DNA of 64,000 nt, taken from assembly GCA_963849305.1 (NCBI GenBank), contig CAWKGV010000005.1, positions 248,001 through 312,000 on the forward strand, written 5' to 3'. This document shows, one piece after another, positions 23,795 through 32,831 of this stretch. The notes beneath the pieces are model-generated. The model made no database searches and was not told the origin of the DNA. It was given only the letters and a program-made list of their open reading frames with translations. The stretch is from CAWKGV01 sp963849305 (GTDB lineage Bacteria; Pseudomonadota; Alphaproteobacteria; Acetobacterales; Acetobacteraceae). The translations under genes and the position numbers were made by a program. How positions within the stretch are numbered: position 1 is the stretch's first letter; each line of letters opens with the position of its first letter.

Positions 23795-26209
23795 TCATGG
23801 CTGAACGCCGAGCCGGCGCAGAACCCCCGCGTTCGGGTCCGGTGAGCCGGATACCGGCAGCGTCTGCGACAACGCCGGCACCGCGGCGGCATTGACCAAG
23901 GCGTGGCGCAGATCGTCGGTCAACACCCGTGCGGCGCGCTGGTCGGCCACGACATGCGGCGTGATCAGCACCAGCAGTTCTGTGCGTTGCCGCGAATTGT
24001 TCTGGGTGCCGGCCAAGAAGCCGAGCACCGGCACGTTCTTCAGGAACGGGATGCCGCTATTGCCGCGCTGGATGTTGTCGGTGATCAGGCCGGCCAGCCC
24101 GACCGTCTGGCCGTCCTGCACCACCACGCGCGACTGGACCAGGCGCTCCGAGAAGGTGGGCGAGGTGATGTTCGTGCCAAACGTGAATTGCGGCGCAGCG
24201 GTGTCGATCCCGCTCACTTCCTGCGCGATGTCCAGCGTGACCAGCCCGCCACTGTTGACCCGCGGCGTGACCTGCATGATCACCCCGGTTTGGCGGTAAT
24301 TGATCGAGTTGATGATGGGCGAGCCGGCGACCAACGTGCTCTGCGACGCGGTGGTGAGATACGGCACCAGATCACCCACCTGCAACGATGCGGGCTGGTT
24401 ATCCAGCACCATCACCTCCGGGGCGGACAGCACCCGCACCGTGGTCACCGCCTGCAACGCGGAGATCGCCGCCTGCACCGCCTTGCTGGTGGCGTTGAAC
24501 ACGAACCCCGGGAAGTTGCCGGCGATCGCTTGGGTTCCGGTGGAGGCCAGCACGGAGCCGGTCCCCGCCGTGCTCAGCAACTGGTTGACGTCCCCTTCCT
24601 TGAAGAAGAATTGCGTGCCGTATTGCAGCGCGTCGTTCAGCGTCACCTCGGCGATGGTGGCGTCGATGCGCACTTGCAGCGGCAGGATATCCACCTTGCG
24701 CAGCATTGCCTCAACCGTGTTCTCCTCCGGCCGGGTCGCATAGATCAGCACCGCATTGTTTTGCGGATTGGAGATGATCCGCATGGCCTCGGGTTGCGGT
24801 TGGCCGCCCGACGACAATCCCCCGAGCAACGGGTTGCTGCTGGCACCTCCCGCCGCCGGCGCAGCTGCCCCACCAGCCGGGGCCGTGCGCTGGCTCAGCA
24901 GGCTGAAGCCGCCCGCGCCCGCTCCGCCACCAGCACCAAGGCCGCCCCCTCCGAGCCCACCGCCCCCGAACCCGCCGCCGCCCATACCACCCCCACCGAA
25001 ACCGCCGCCGCCAATGCCACCCCCACCGAAACCGCCGCCGCCGAAACCGCCGCCGCCGAAGCCACCCGCTGAGGTCGCCTGCGCACCGGGCTGCGTCGTG
25101 GTCGTAGGCTGTGCGGTCACGTCGTTCGGGGTAAAGGCGCGCTGCAACAGATAGGCGATGTCGTCGGAATGGCTGTTCTGCAAGTAATAGACGTGCCAGC
25201 TCCGCAAGGTGGCGTTCTGGTGTCGCTCGATCAGCCCATAGACCCGACGCGCCGCCGCGATGTAGCGCGGCTGGCTGGCCACGACCAGCACCGCGCCGGC
25301 TTGCTGGAGCGGCAGCACGCAAATCAATCCGCCCGGGTTGGCGGCGGCCGGAGCCCCGCCGGTTTGGCCACCGCTGGCCGGCGCGCCGCCGACGCCCTGA
25401 GCCCGGAACGCATCCTGCAAGGTGTTGGCGAAATCCTTCGGATCGGCCGCTTGCGGGATCGGCAGCAACGCATAGGACTGGCCCGCCAGCTCGTTGACAT
25501 CGAAGCCGCGCACCAGCTCCACGACGGCGTCGCGCGACACGGGATCACCGCTGACTAGCACCGCGTTGCTGGCGGGGTCCGCCGCTACCTTGGCACCGGT
25601 GCCGACCACCGGTTGAATGACCTTGGCCAGCTCCTCGGCAGAGGCGTAACGCAGCGGCACGACGACACTGCCCGCGGTGCCGCCCCCTTCGGAAAGGCCG
25701 GTCGCCCGGGCGGCGGTTAAAGCCGGCAGCACCCGGTAGAGGTCGCCGGACCGGACCAGCGCCGCCCCGGTCTGGGCGAGCAGGGCCTGGAGTACATTAA
25801 GGACCTCGGCGTGCGACAGCGGGTGCGCGGAGTGAAACGTCGCCGTACCCTTCACGCCCGGATCGATCGTGTAGTTCACCTTCAGGACCGAGCCCAGGAT
25901 TTGCGCGACCACGGTGCGGATATCGGTGTCGGCGAACTCCAGCGACACGTCGCCGCCGGTCTGCACGCCCCCCACGATGTTGGCCCCACCCGCCGTGCCG
26001 GACAGCACTTGGCCGGTGCCCAGGCTGAACTCCGCGGGTGGGAGCGCGCGCGGTGCCCCGACGTCGCCATTGAGCCGCGGCGCGGCGGCCCCGCCCAAGC
26101 TGCCGGTCGCCGCTGCCGGCGGCGAAGGCGAGGAGCTGAGTATCGTCGGCTGCGCGCAGGCCGACAGGCCAAAGGCTGGCAGCAAGGCCAATGCAATTCG
26201 TCGCCTCAT
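23795..26209 (-). CDS. gspD: Type II secretion secretin (GspD family), lipoprotein, with Gly-rich insert
   Basis: An 804-residue outer-membrane secretin. The N-terminus MRRRIALALLPAFGLSACAQ is a lipoprotein signal (lipobox LSAC). An N0-like domain follows (VSLEFADTDIRTVVAQILGS), then N1-N3-type repeats (VPLRYASAEELAKVIQPVVG, WHVYYLQNSHSDDIAYLLQR). A roughly 55-residue Gly-rich tract lies within the last N domain. The secretin domain carries VRIDATIAEVTLND, VGDLVPYLT, VTPRVNSGGLVTLDI, VQDGQTVGLAGLI and VPVLGFLAGT. Such proteins form the 12-15-mer outer-membrane channel. No other gsp gene is in the window. The ATG at 26209 is chosen for the signal peptide. Confidence 0.9.
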   Translation of the reverse strand: MRRRIALALLPAFGLSACAQPTILSSSPSPPAAATGSLGGAAAPRLNGDVGAPRALPPAEFSLGTGQVLSGTAGGANIVGGVQTGGDVSLEFADTDIRTVVAQILGSVLKVNYTIDPGVKGTATFHSAHPLSHAEVLNVLQALLAQTGAALVRSGDLYRVLPALTAARATGLSEGGGTAGSVVVPLRYASAEELAKVIQPVVGTGAKVAADPASNAVLVSGDPVSRDAVVELVRGFDVNELAGQSYALLPIPQAADPKDFANTLQDAFRAQGVGGAPASGGQTGGAPAAANPGGLICVLPLQQAGAVLVVASQPRYIAAARRVYGLIERHQNATLRSWHVYYLQNSHSDDIAYLLQRAFTPNDVTAQPTTTTQPGAQATSAGGFGGGGFGGGGFGGGGIGGGGFGGGGMGGGGFGGGGLGGGGLGAGGGAGAGGFSLLSQRTAPAGGAAAPAAGGASSNPLLGGLSSGGQPQPEAMRIISNPQNNAVLIYATRPEENTVEAMLRKVDILPLQVRIDATIAEVTLNDALQYGTQFFFKEGDVNQLLSTAGTGSVLASTGTQAIAGNFPGFVFNATSKAVQAAISALQAVTTVRVLSAPEVMVLDNQPASLQVGDLVPYLTTASQSTLVAGSPIINSINYRQTGVIMQVTPRVNSGGLVTLDIAQEVSGIDTAAPQFTFGTNITSPTFSERLVQSRVVVQDGQTVGLAGLITDNIQRGNSGIPFLKNVPVLGFLAGTQNNSRQRTELLVLITPHVVADQRAARVLTDDLRHALVNAAAVPALSQTLPVSGSPDPNAGVLRRLGVQP
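24905..25072. repeat. Glycine-codon tandem repeat inside the secretin gene
   Basis: On the minus strand this encodes repeated GGGGFGGGG-type units (GGFGGGGFGGGG, then GGIGGGG, GGMGGGG and GGLGGGG variants). The near-identical 15-bp units vary mainly in the codon between the glycines (Phe, Ile, Met or Leu). This makes it prone to length variation by slippage without changing frame. Confidence 0.85.
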
Positions 26210-26450
26210 GGCCTTGTCGGGTTCTGCGCCGTCTCGGCGCCCGCTGAACGAACGTGGATGAACCACGTTGCCGGGCCAGGCGGCCCGCCTCGGAAATTCG
26301 GACCCATTACCCGCGCCCCGTTCAACCCGTGCGTTGCACATATCCCGTGTCGATCAGCCGCATCAACCTGCTCGTCGTCGTCCTGTAGCACGCCCGCGAG
26401 CGGATAATGTGTCGTTTTCACAGATGCGGCCGGCGCTTTTTTGATTCACG

Positions 26451-27710
26451 TCAATGCAAGATCTGCTCGGCGATTGGCGCCTCCTCGGATTCTCGCGCGT
26501 AGCCCAGTAGCCGGGCAACCAGCGCGATGGTGGTTCCCTGAACGGCCACCGAGGCGATGACCAGCACGAAAATGCTGGCGAACAGCCGGGCATCGCGCGC
26601 CGGGTCCGCAAGTGCCGGGATGAAGCTCAAATAGATCGGCACCGCGCCGCGCAGCCCGACCCAGGACGCGAAGGCGATCTCCCGCCAGGTGAAGCCAAAC
26701 GGCAGCAGGCAGACAAACACGGCAACCGGCCTGGCGACGAAAATCAACACCGCCGCAACTCCGATCGCCGGCACGACGTATGGCGGTAGCACATGGGGCG
26801 TGACCAGCAACCCCAGCATCAGGAACAGTGCGATCTGCGCCAGCCACGCCAATCCTTCGAAGAAGTGCTCCACGTCCTCGCGCGCGTGGTGCTCGCTGGC
26901 GCCGATCAGAATGCCGGCGAGATAGATCGCCAGGAAGCCGCTTGCTCCCAGCATCTGCGCGAGCCCGAACAACGCGAGCCCGGCGGTCAATGCCAGCACC
27001 GTTGCCAGTGAGCGTTCGAGCTGCAAGCGGCGGAGCGACCAAGCCAGCGCCCAGCCACCAGCCAGGCCAAGCACCGCGCCGCCGGCCATTTCCCGGACCA
27101 GCAGGAGCGCCGCGCGGTCGAAACTCAGCCATGCGGGTTCGCTCAGAACATGGATCAGCAGGACCGTCAGGAACACGGACATCGGGTCGTTCAAGCCCAA
27201 TTCGACCTCCAGCAGCGCCAAGACGCGCTCGGGCACACGCACGCGCGCCCCTCGCAGTAGACCGGCCACGGCGGCCGCGTCGGTCGGCGCCGCCGCCGCT
27301 CCGGCCAGCATCGCGCCGGCGATTGTCGCCGATCCGATCAGCACCACCGTCGCGCCGACGATCGCCGCGGTGATCGCCACACCCGCCGTCGCGAGGGCAA
27401 TGGCCGGCCAAAGGGCGATCCGGATCGTGCGAGGGTGCGTCTTCAGGCCGCCCTCGAACAAGATCACCCCCAGCGCGATGCTGCCGATCAGGTAGGCATC
27501 ATAAAAGTTGTCGAACCCGATGCCGAGGACGCCGTCTTCGCCCGCCAGCATCCCGATGCCGAGCAGGACCAGCAGCAACGGCGCGCCGAAACGGCGCGAG
27601 ACCTGCCCGGCTAGGATGCTCACCACCCCGAGCGCGCCGCCAATGAAGATCAGCTTGTGCGCGGACTCCATCAGCGAGCGGCCGAGCGCGATGAGGTCGG
27701 GATTGTTCAT
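26451..27710 (-). CDS. CPA1-type cation/proton antiporter (NhaP2/CvrA-like)
   Basis: A 419-residue protein with about twelve hydrophobic segments. The CPA1 signatures are ILFEGGLKT (helix 3), APTDAAAV and LLEVELGLNDPMSVF with the ion-binding ND pair, and LRGAVPIYLSFIPALA near the end. It exchanges K+ or Na+ for H+ at the inner membrane. E. coli NhaP2 has a C-terminal cytoplasmic TrkA-C domain. This protein stops just after the membrane domain, so regulation must differ. The ATG at 27710 (MNNPDLIALG) fits a short N-terminus before the first helix. Confidence 0.88.
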   Translation of the reverse strand: MNNPDLIALGRSLMESAHKLIFIGGALGVVSILAGQVSRRFGAPLLLVLLGIGMLAGEDGVLGIGFDNFYDAYLIGSIALGVILFEGGLKTHPRTIRIALWPAIALATAGVAITAAIVGATVVLIGSATIAGAMLAGAAAAPTDAAAVAGLLRGARVRVPERVLALLEVELGLNDPMSVFLTVLLIHVLSEPAWLSFDRAALLLVREMAGGAVLGLAGGWALAWSLRRLQLERSLATVLALTAGLALFGLAQMLGASGFLAIYLAGILIGASEHHAREDVEHFFEGLAWLAQIALFLMLGLLVTPHVLPPYVVPAIGVAAVLIFVARPVAVFVCLLPFGFTWREIAFASWVGLRGAVPIYLSFIPALADPARDARLFASIFVLVIASVAVQGTTIALVARLLGYARESEEAPIAEQILH

Positions 27711-27749
27711 CCGGGCAAAACCCTCCCTGTGAGCGTAGCCCTCGCGATC

Positions 27750-28217
27750 CTAGACGGTCGGTTCCCACTTTCCGGGTACATGCAACGCTTCGCTGTCGCC
27801 CGGCCAGGGAGGCATCGTCGCGCCGAGCGCCACCAAGGGAGCGTCACCATCGCAGCGGAACTGAAACCGTGCTCCGGTCGGAATCGCGACCGAAACACCC
27901 GGGCCGACTTCGGTAATGTCCTCCTGCTCGCCGAGCGAGCGCCACATGCGGCCCGTTCCCGACAAGAAATACCAAACCTCCTCAACGCTGCGGTGCGCGA
28001 CGGCTCGCGATACCATAAACGGGCCCAGCGTGAAGGTCGCCATGCCGCCACGCGACACACCGCAGAGCAGGCGCACCTCCGAGCCGTCGGGCGCGATCGC
28101 GTCGGGCTCGCTGCCGATCCGCTTGCTTGCCAAGCACGAGTCGGTCCTGGTCACGGGCCAGCCGCCTCCATCAGCTCGAACATCAATGTCGCTCGGAACG
28201 GTCGCGCTTGATCTCAC
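27750..28217 (-). CDS. Cupin-domain protein
   Basis: A 155-residue protein with one cupin barrel. SRAVAHRSVEEVWYFLSGTG is the first motif with His and Glu ligands. EVGPGVSVAIPTGARFQFRC is the second, with the usual histidine replaced. A missing second-motif His suggests weaker metal binding or a sugar/ligand-binding role. The start is uncertain: GTG at 28217 gives about 35 residues before the domain. Divergent from the large exported repeat protein 53 bp away. Confidence 0.7.
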   Translation of the reverse strand: MRSSATVPSDIDVRADGGGWPVTRTDSCLASKRIGSEPDAIAPDGSEVRLLCGVSRGGMATFTLGPFMVSRAVAHRSVEEVWYFLSGTGRMWRSLGEQEDITEVGPGVSVAIPTGARFQFRCDGDAPLVALGATMPPWPGDSEALHVPGKWEPTV

Positions 28218-28270
28218 CGTGGAGCCGTAGCAATGTCAATCTCAATACCGTCGGAGAGCGAAACGAAGCC

Positions 28271-30661
28271 ATGCGCGTCCTGTGGCCCAAAACGTTTGCG
28301 ATCCTATTCCTGCTTTCATTCATGATGCTAGGCGCGCCGTTACCGCTCGCGGCGCAGCAAGGCGCGCCCGCGCACTCGTGGCCGCACGTCATGGTCGTGC
28401 AAGGGGCCCAAGTCACGGTCTATCAGCCGCAGGCGATCTCTTGGCCGGACCACAAGACGCTCACCGCACGCGCCGCCATCGCGATCACCCGGCCGGGCGA
28501 TGCCAAGCCGATCCTCGGCACCATCGACGTCTCGCTGGCGACCGAGACGGATGTGCCCAACGGGACGGTGAGCCTGTCCGACCCGCACCTGGTCGCCTCG
28601 CACTTCCCGTCGCTCGATACGGCGCAAGCGGCCAAGCTCGACGCCGAAATCAAAGCCGGGCTGCCGCAAATGCAAACCAAGAGCGTGCCGCTCGATGCGG
28701 TGCTGCTCAGCTTGAAGGAAACGCCGCAAGCGGCCGAGGTCGCGGTGAACAACGATCCGCCGACGATCTTCTACAGCGGCAAGCCAGCCAGCCTCGTGGT
28801 GTTCGACGGCGAGCCGGTGCTGGCGCCGGTCGGCCATACCGGCCTCTCGTTCGCGGTCAACACGAACTGGAGCGTGTTCGTGGACCACGGCACCTGGTAT
28901 CTGCTGAACAACGAAGTCTGGCTCGGCGCCCCGGCGGCATCCGGCCCTTATCATGCGGTTTCGAAGCTGCCGGCGGCGTTCAGTGCCATCCCCAACGACG
29001 CGAATTTCGCCGATGTGCGCAAGCACATCCCGGCGCGGCCGTCCAAGGCACAGGTGCCGACGATCTTCGTCAGCACGAAACCGGCCGAGATCATCGTCAC
29101 CGCCGGCGCGCCGCAATTCGCGCCGATCGCGGGGACATCTTTGCAATACGTCAAGAACACCGACAACGACCTGTTCTTCGACCCCGCGCACGGGCGCTTC
29201 TATTACCTCGTGTCCGGGCGATGGTTCTCGGCACCCGGACTGGACGGCCCTTGGGCATTCGCGACCGGCGATCTCCCGCCCGACTTCGCGCTCATTCCGC
29301 CGAAGAGTGAGCGCGGGCGGGTTCTGGCTTCCGTGCCAGGGACGGCCGAGGCGCAGCTCGCGGTGTTGCAGGCGCAAGTGCCGCGGCAGGCGACACTGAA
29401 GAAGGCCTCCGCCAAGATGAAGGTCGTCTATTCTGGGCCGCCGCTGTTCAAGCCAATTCCCGGCACGACGATATCGTATGCGGTCAATACGGGCTTCGAG
29501 GTGATCGAGGTCGGCAGCAAATACTATGCCTGCTATCAGGGCGCGTGGTTCGTGGCCCCGTCCCCGACCGGGCCCTGGGTGCTGGCCGCGAGCGTGCCAG
29601 CGGTGATCTACACCATCCCGCCAAGCAGCCCGCTTTATCCTGTCACTTACGTCAAGGTGTACGCGGCGACGCCCACCACGGTCACGTACGGCTACACGGC
29701 GGGCTACACGATGGGCTTCGTCAGCGCCGGTGTGCTCGTTTACGGCACCGGCTACTATTATCCGCCGGTCGTCGTGCCGGGCCCGGTGCCGATCTTCTAT
29801 CCGTATCCTTACTCGTACGCCGGGAACGTCTGGTACAACTCGACCACGAGCGGCTGGGCGCGGGGCGGTACGGTCTATGGCCCGTACGGCGGGGCCGCCA
29901 CGGGCGGGACGTACTACAACCCCTCGACCGGCGCCTGGGCCCGAGGCGGGGCGGTGTATGGACCGTATGGCGGCGCCGGCGCCTGGTCGGCCTACAATCC
30001 GACCACCGGCGCCTACGCACATGGCAGCGCGGCCTGGGGCACGAACGGCGGCACGGCTTACGCCAGCGCCTACAACCCGCGCACCGGCATCTCCGCGTCC
30101 ACGACCCAGAACGCCAACCCGTATCAACGCTGGGGTTCCAGCACCATCAGCGGCCCGAATCAGACCGTGAACACGGCGAGCGGCAGCAACGCTCGGGGCT
30201 CCGCTGGTGCATTTCAATCGAGCACCGGCGCGGCGGGAGCCGGCTATCACGGCGTGAACGGCAACAGCGGCGGCGTGGTGAGGGGTGCCGGGGGGAACGT
30301 CTATGCCGGGCGGGATGGCAACGTCTATCAGCATTCTTCGAGCGGCTGGTCGCAGTGGAACAACGGCACTTGGCAGTCGGTGCAGCCGCCCGCGAATTCC
30401 GCCAACCGCCAGACGGCGGCGACGAACAGCAATTTCGGCGCAACGCACAGCACCTCAGCCAGCGACGCGAGTGGATTTCGCCAGGCGCAGAACGGAACCT
30501 CCCCGCGGATGAATAGCGCGAGCTACCAGCAACTGGAGCAGGACCGGCAGGCCCGGACGTTTGGCGCGCAGCGCCAGTTCGCCGGACGGTTCCAAGGGGG
30601 AGCGGGTTCCGGTCGCGGCGGGTTCGGTGGCGGGTTCGGTGGTGGACGATTCAGACGATGA
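28271..30661 (+). CDS. Large exported repeat protein (carbohydrate-binding-like)
   Basis: A 796-residue protein with a signal peptide (MRVLWPKTFAILFLLSFMML, cleavage near AAQQ). Three related modules follow, each starting with a strand and Pro-Ala/Gly turn: TIFYSGKPASLVVFDGEP, TIFVSTKPAEIIVTAGAP and KVVYSGPPLFKPIPGT. Each ends in a Trp-rich motif such as GRWFSAPGLDGPW or GAWFVAPSPTGPW. A hydrophobic/Pro-Tyr stretch (about 455-510) is followed by Gly/Tyr/Asn repeats (WARGGTVYGPYGG, YNPSTGAWARGGAVYGPYGG). The tail is GGFGGGFGGGRFRR. The architecture suggests a cell-surface or matrix protein. Similar proteins are sometimes labelled carbohydrate-binding family V/XII, but no catalytic motif is seen. 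Confidence 0.75.
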   Translation: MRVLWPKTFAILFLLSFMMLGAPLPLAAQQGAPAHSWPHVMVVQGAQVTVYQPQAISWPDHKTLTARAAIAITRPGDAKPILGTIDVSLATETDVPNGTVSLSDPHLVASHFPSLDTAQAAKLDAEIKAGLPQMQTKSVPLDAVLLSLKETPQAAEVAVNNDPPTIFYSGKPASLVVFDGEPVLAPVGHTGLSFAVNTNWSVFVDHGTWYLLNNEVWLGAPAASGPYHAVSKLPAAFSAIPNDANFADVRKHIPARPSKAQVPTIFVSTKPAEIIVTAGAPQFAPIAGTSLQYVKNTDNDLFFDPAHGRFYYLVSGRWFSAPGLDGPWAFATGDLPPDFALIPPKSERGRVLASVPGTAEAQLAVLQAQVPRQATLKKASAKMKVVYSGPPLFKPIPGTTISYAVNTGFEVIEVGSKYYACYQGAWFVAPSPTGPWVLAASVPAVIYTIPPSSPLYPVTYVKVYAATPTTVTYGYTAGYTMGFVSAGVLVYGTGYYYPPVVVPGPVPIFYPYPYSYAGNVWYNSTTSGWARGGTVYGPYGGAATGGTYYNPSTGAWARGGAVYGPYGGAGAWSAYNPTTGAYAHGSAAWGTNGGTAYASAYNPRTGISASTTQNANPYQRWGSSTISGPNQTVNTASGSNARGSAGAFQSSTGAAGAGYHGVNGNSGGVVRGAGGNVYAGRDGNVYQHSSSGWSQWNNGTWQSVQPPANSANRQTAATNSNFGATHSTSASDASGFRQAQNGTSPRMNSASYQQLEQDRQARTFGAQRQFAGRFQGGAGSGRGGFGGGFGGGRFRR

Positions 30662-30675
30662 CAACAGGAGGTCGC

Positions 30676-31149
30676 ATGAACACCCAGGCTCGCGCGTTCG
30701 CTGGATGGTTCGCCCTAATCCTGCTGGGGCTCGGCCAATCGGTCGCCCCAGCGGCGGCGCAACAGCCCACCCAGGCGCAGGCCAGCGCGATACGGCAGGC
30801 GTGCCGGGCCGACTATCAGGCGAATTGCGCCGGAGTGCCGACGGGTGGCTCGGCCGCCCTTGCGTGCCTGCAACAGAACGCCGCGAATCTTTCGCCGCCG
30901 TGTCAGCAGGCGTTGGGCGCGGTCGGCGGCGGCGCATCTTCGATGGCCGCGCCGGCCCCGCCACATGGACAGACTTCGCCGCACCAGATGATGCAAATCA
31001 TGCGGGCTGCATGCGGCACGGACTACCGCACCTATTGCCACGGCGTGCGCCCCGGGGGCGGCGCCGCGCTTGCTTGCCTGAGGTCGCACGCGCCGTCGCT
31101 GTCGCAGCCATGCCAGAGAGTGCTTGAGGCGGCCCAGCACAGGCAATAA
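30676..31149 (+). CDS. Exported Cys-rich repeat protein (GLG1-like repeats)
   Basis: A 157-residue protein with a signal peptide (ending VAPAAAQQ) and two copies of a cysteine-rich repeat. The first is AIRQACRADYQANCAGVPTG, then ALACLQQN and CQQAL. The second is IMRAACGTDYRTYCHGVRPG, then ALACLRSH and CQRVL. The C-x3-DY-x3-C and ACL-x-C spacing matches the Cys_rich_FGFR (GLG1) repeat family common in alphaproteobacterial periplasmic proteins. Function is unknown. It starts 14 nt after the large repeat protein, with AGGAGG upstream, so the two are probably co-transcribed and may act together at the envelope. Confidence 0.8.
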   Translation: MNTQARAFAGWFALILLGLGQSVAPAAAQQPTQAQASAIRQACRADYQANCAGVPTGGSAALACLQQNAANLSPPCQQALGAVGGGASSMAAPAPPHGQTSPHQMMQIMRAACGTDYRTYCHGVRPGGGAALACLRSHAPSLSQPCQRVLEAAQHRQ

Positions 31150-31152
31150 CGG

Positions 31153-31188
31153 ACCCCGTCCCCCTCCCGCGAGGGGAACGCGCGCCTT
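31153..31188. repeat. Dispersed palindromic repeat, short copy
   Basis: CCCCCTCCCGCGAGGGGAAC between the convergent Cys-rich protein and glcD genes is a short copy of the palindromic family. It sits where a bidirectional terminator would be expected. Confidence 0.5.
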
Positions 31189-31192
31189 TGGG

Positions 31193-32680
31193 TCAGAACC
31201 GAGGCAGTTCGGGGAACCGGACCTGGCCCCGATGCACATGCACGCGCCCAAGCTCGGCACAGCGATGCAATTGCGGGAACATCTTGCCGGGATTCAACAG
31301 CCCGCCCGGATCGAACGCGCATTTGAGCCGCTGCTGCTGCGCCAGATCGGTCTCGTCGAACATCGTGTCCATCAGGTCGCGCTTCTCAACGCCGACGCCG
31401 TGCTCCCCGGTCAGCACGCCGCCCACCGCGACACACAAGCGAAGGATGTCGGCACCGAATGCCTCCGCGCGCTCCAGCTCGCCAGGTTTGTTGGCATCGT
31501 ACATGATCAGCGGATGCAGGTTGCCGTCGCCGGCATGGAACACGTTGGCGACGCGCAGGCCGTGGATCTCGGACAACTCCCGTATCCGCTCCAAGACCTG
31601 CGGCAGCGCCTTGCGCGGGATCGTGCCATCCATGCAGTAATAATCGGGCGAAATCCGTCCCACGGCGGGGAAGGCCGCCTTGCGCCCGGCCCAGAACAGT
31701 TCGCGCTCGGTCTCGTCTCGGCTGATCCGGCTGGTGGCGGCGCCATTCTCGGCCGCGATGCGCTCGACCGAGGCGATCAGGTGCTCCACTTCCGGGGCAC
31801 AGCCGTCCAGTTCCACGATCAGCAACGCCTCCACATCCAGCGGATAGCCGGCGTGGACGAACGCCTCGGCGGCATGGATCGCGGGCCGGTCCATCATCTC
31901 CATCCCGCCCGGGATGATGCCGGCGCCGATGATGTCGGCCACGCATTTGCCGGCCTGTTCGCTGGTGGGAAAGCCCAACAGGATGGCGCGCGCGGTCGGG
32001 CTCTTGCGCAGCAGCCGCACGGTTACTTCCGTCACCACGCCCAGCAGCCCTTCCGAGCCGGTCATCACACCCAGCAGGTCGTAGCCCGACGCATCGAGAT
32101 GCTTGCCGCCCAAGCGCACGACCTCGCCGTCCATCAGCACCATCTCGATCCCGAGCACGTTGTTGGTGGTGAGCCCGTATTTCAGGCAATGCACCCCGCC
32201 CGAGTTCTCCGCGACATTGCCGCCGATGGTGCAGGCGATCTGGCTGGAGGGGTCGGGCGCGTAGTAGAGCCCGAGATGCTGGACGGCGTTGGTGATGCCG
32301 AGATTGGTCACGCCCGGCTGCACCACGGCGCAGCGGTTCGGCACGTCGACCTCCAGGATGCGGTTGAACTTACCGAGACCAAGCAGCACGCCGTCTTCCA
32401 GCGGCAGCGCGCCGCCCGAGAGTGAGGTGCCGGCGCCGCGCGGCACCACTTTAACGTTCTGCTGGTTGCAGTAACGCAGAACCTCGGAGACTTGCGACAC
32501 GGTGGACGGCAGCACCACCATCATCGGCAATTGGCGGTATGCCGTCAGGCCGTCGCTTTCATAGGCGCGGCGCTCGGTTTCGGTTGTGATCACCCCCTCG
32601 CCGGGGACGATCTGCCTGAGCGCCGCGATGATCTCCTCGCGCCGGCCGAGCACCCCTTCATCGGCTGCTGGCATCTTCAT
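31193..32680 (-). CDS. glcD: Glycolate oxidase FAD subunit GlcD-like
   Basis: A 495-residue FAD-linked oxidase (PCMH-type FAD domain, about 55-235). VVPRGAGTSLSGGALPLEDG and IGGNVAENSGGVHCLKYGLT contact FAD. The C-terminal domain has FHAGDGNLHPLIMYD with the catalytic His, GGVLTGEHGVGVEKR, and FDPGGLLNPGKMFP. It oxidises glycolate or related 2-hydroxyacids to the oxoacid. Partner genes glcE and glcF are absent here, so it may pair with subunits elsewhere or be a different D-2-hydroxyacid dehydrogenase. It is downstream of glxR and gcl on the same strand, which supports a glycolate/glyoxylate role. Confidence 0.85.
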   Translation of the reverse strand: MKMPAADEGVLGRREEIIAALRQIVPGEGVITTETERRAYESDGLTAYRQLPMMVVLPSTVSQVSEVLRYCNQQNVKVVPRGAGTSLSGGALPLEDGVLLGLGKFNRILEVDVPNRCAVVQPGVTNLGITNAVQHLGLYYAPDPSSQIACTIGGNVAENSGGVHCLKYGLTTNNVLGIEMVLMDGEVVRLGGKHLDASGYDLLGVMTGSEGLLGVVTEVTVRLLRKSPTARAILLGFPTSEQAGKCVADIIGAGIIPGGMEMMDRPAIHAAEAFVHAGYPLDVEALLIVELDGCAPEVEHLIASVERIAAENGAATSRISRDETERELFWAGRKAAFPAVGRISPDYYCMDGTIPRKALPQVLERIRELSEIHGLRVANVFHAGDGNLHPLIMYDANKPGELERAEAFGADILRLCVAVGGVLTGEHGVGVEKRDLMDTMFDETDLAQQQRLKCAFDPGGLLNPGKMFPQLHRCAELGRVHVHRGQVRFPELPRF

Positions 32681-32702
32681 CGCACTCTCCCCTGCCCTAC
32701 CC

Positions 32703-32825
32703 GTTGACAGTCATGGCCGGACTTGATCCGGTCACCCAACGCAGGGTCCGAATCGCATGGTCGTTGCGCTGGATACGCAGATTAAGCCCGCGTATGACGG
32801 AGGAGCCCGGGCATGACGGTAAACA
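32703..32825. repeat. Intergenic mosaic repeat between glcD and glxR
   Basis: Sequence such as GTCATGGCCGGACTTGATCC and GATACGCAGATTAAGCCCGC, with GCCCGGGCATGACGG at the far end, is the typical composite REP-like element of alphaproteobacteria with inverted ends (GTCATG...CATGAC). It interrupts an otherwise tight operon and could alter glcD expression relative to the upstream genes. Confidence 0.65.
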
Positions 32826-32831
32826 AAGGAT

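Noticed and set aside
24905..25072. CRISPR-like regular repeats
   Set aside because: The repeats are in-frame glycine codons of the secretin gene without unique spacers.
28340..30448. A 702-residue minus-strand open frame
   Set aside because: It is antisense to the large exported repeat protein, is rich in Arg/His/Gly as expected of a shadow frame in GC-rich DNA, and lacks domains.
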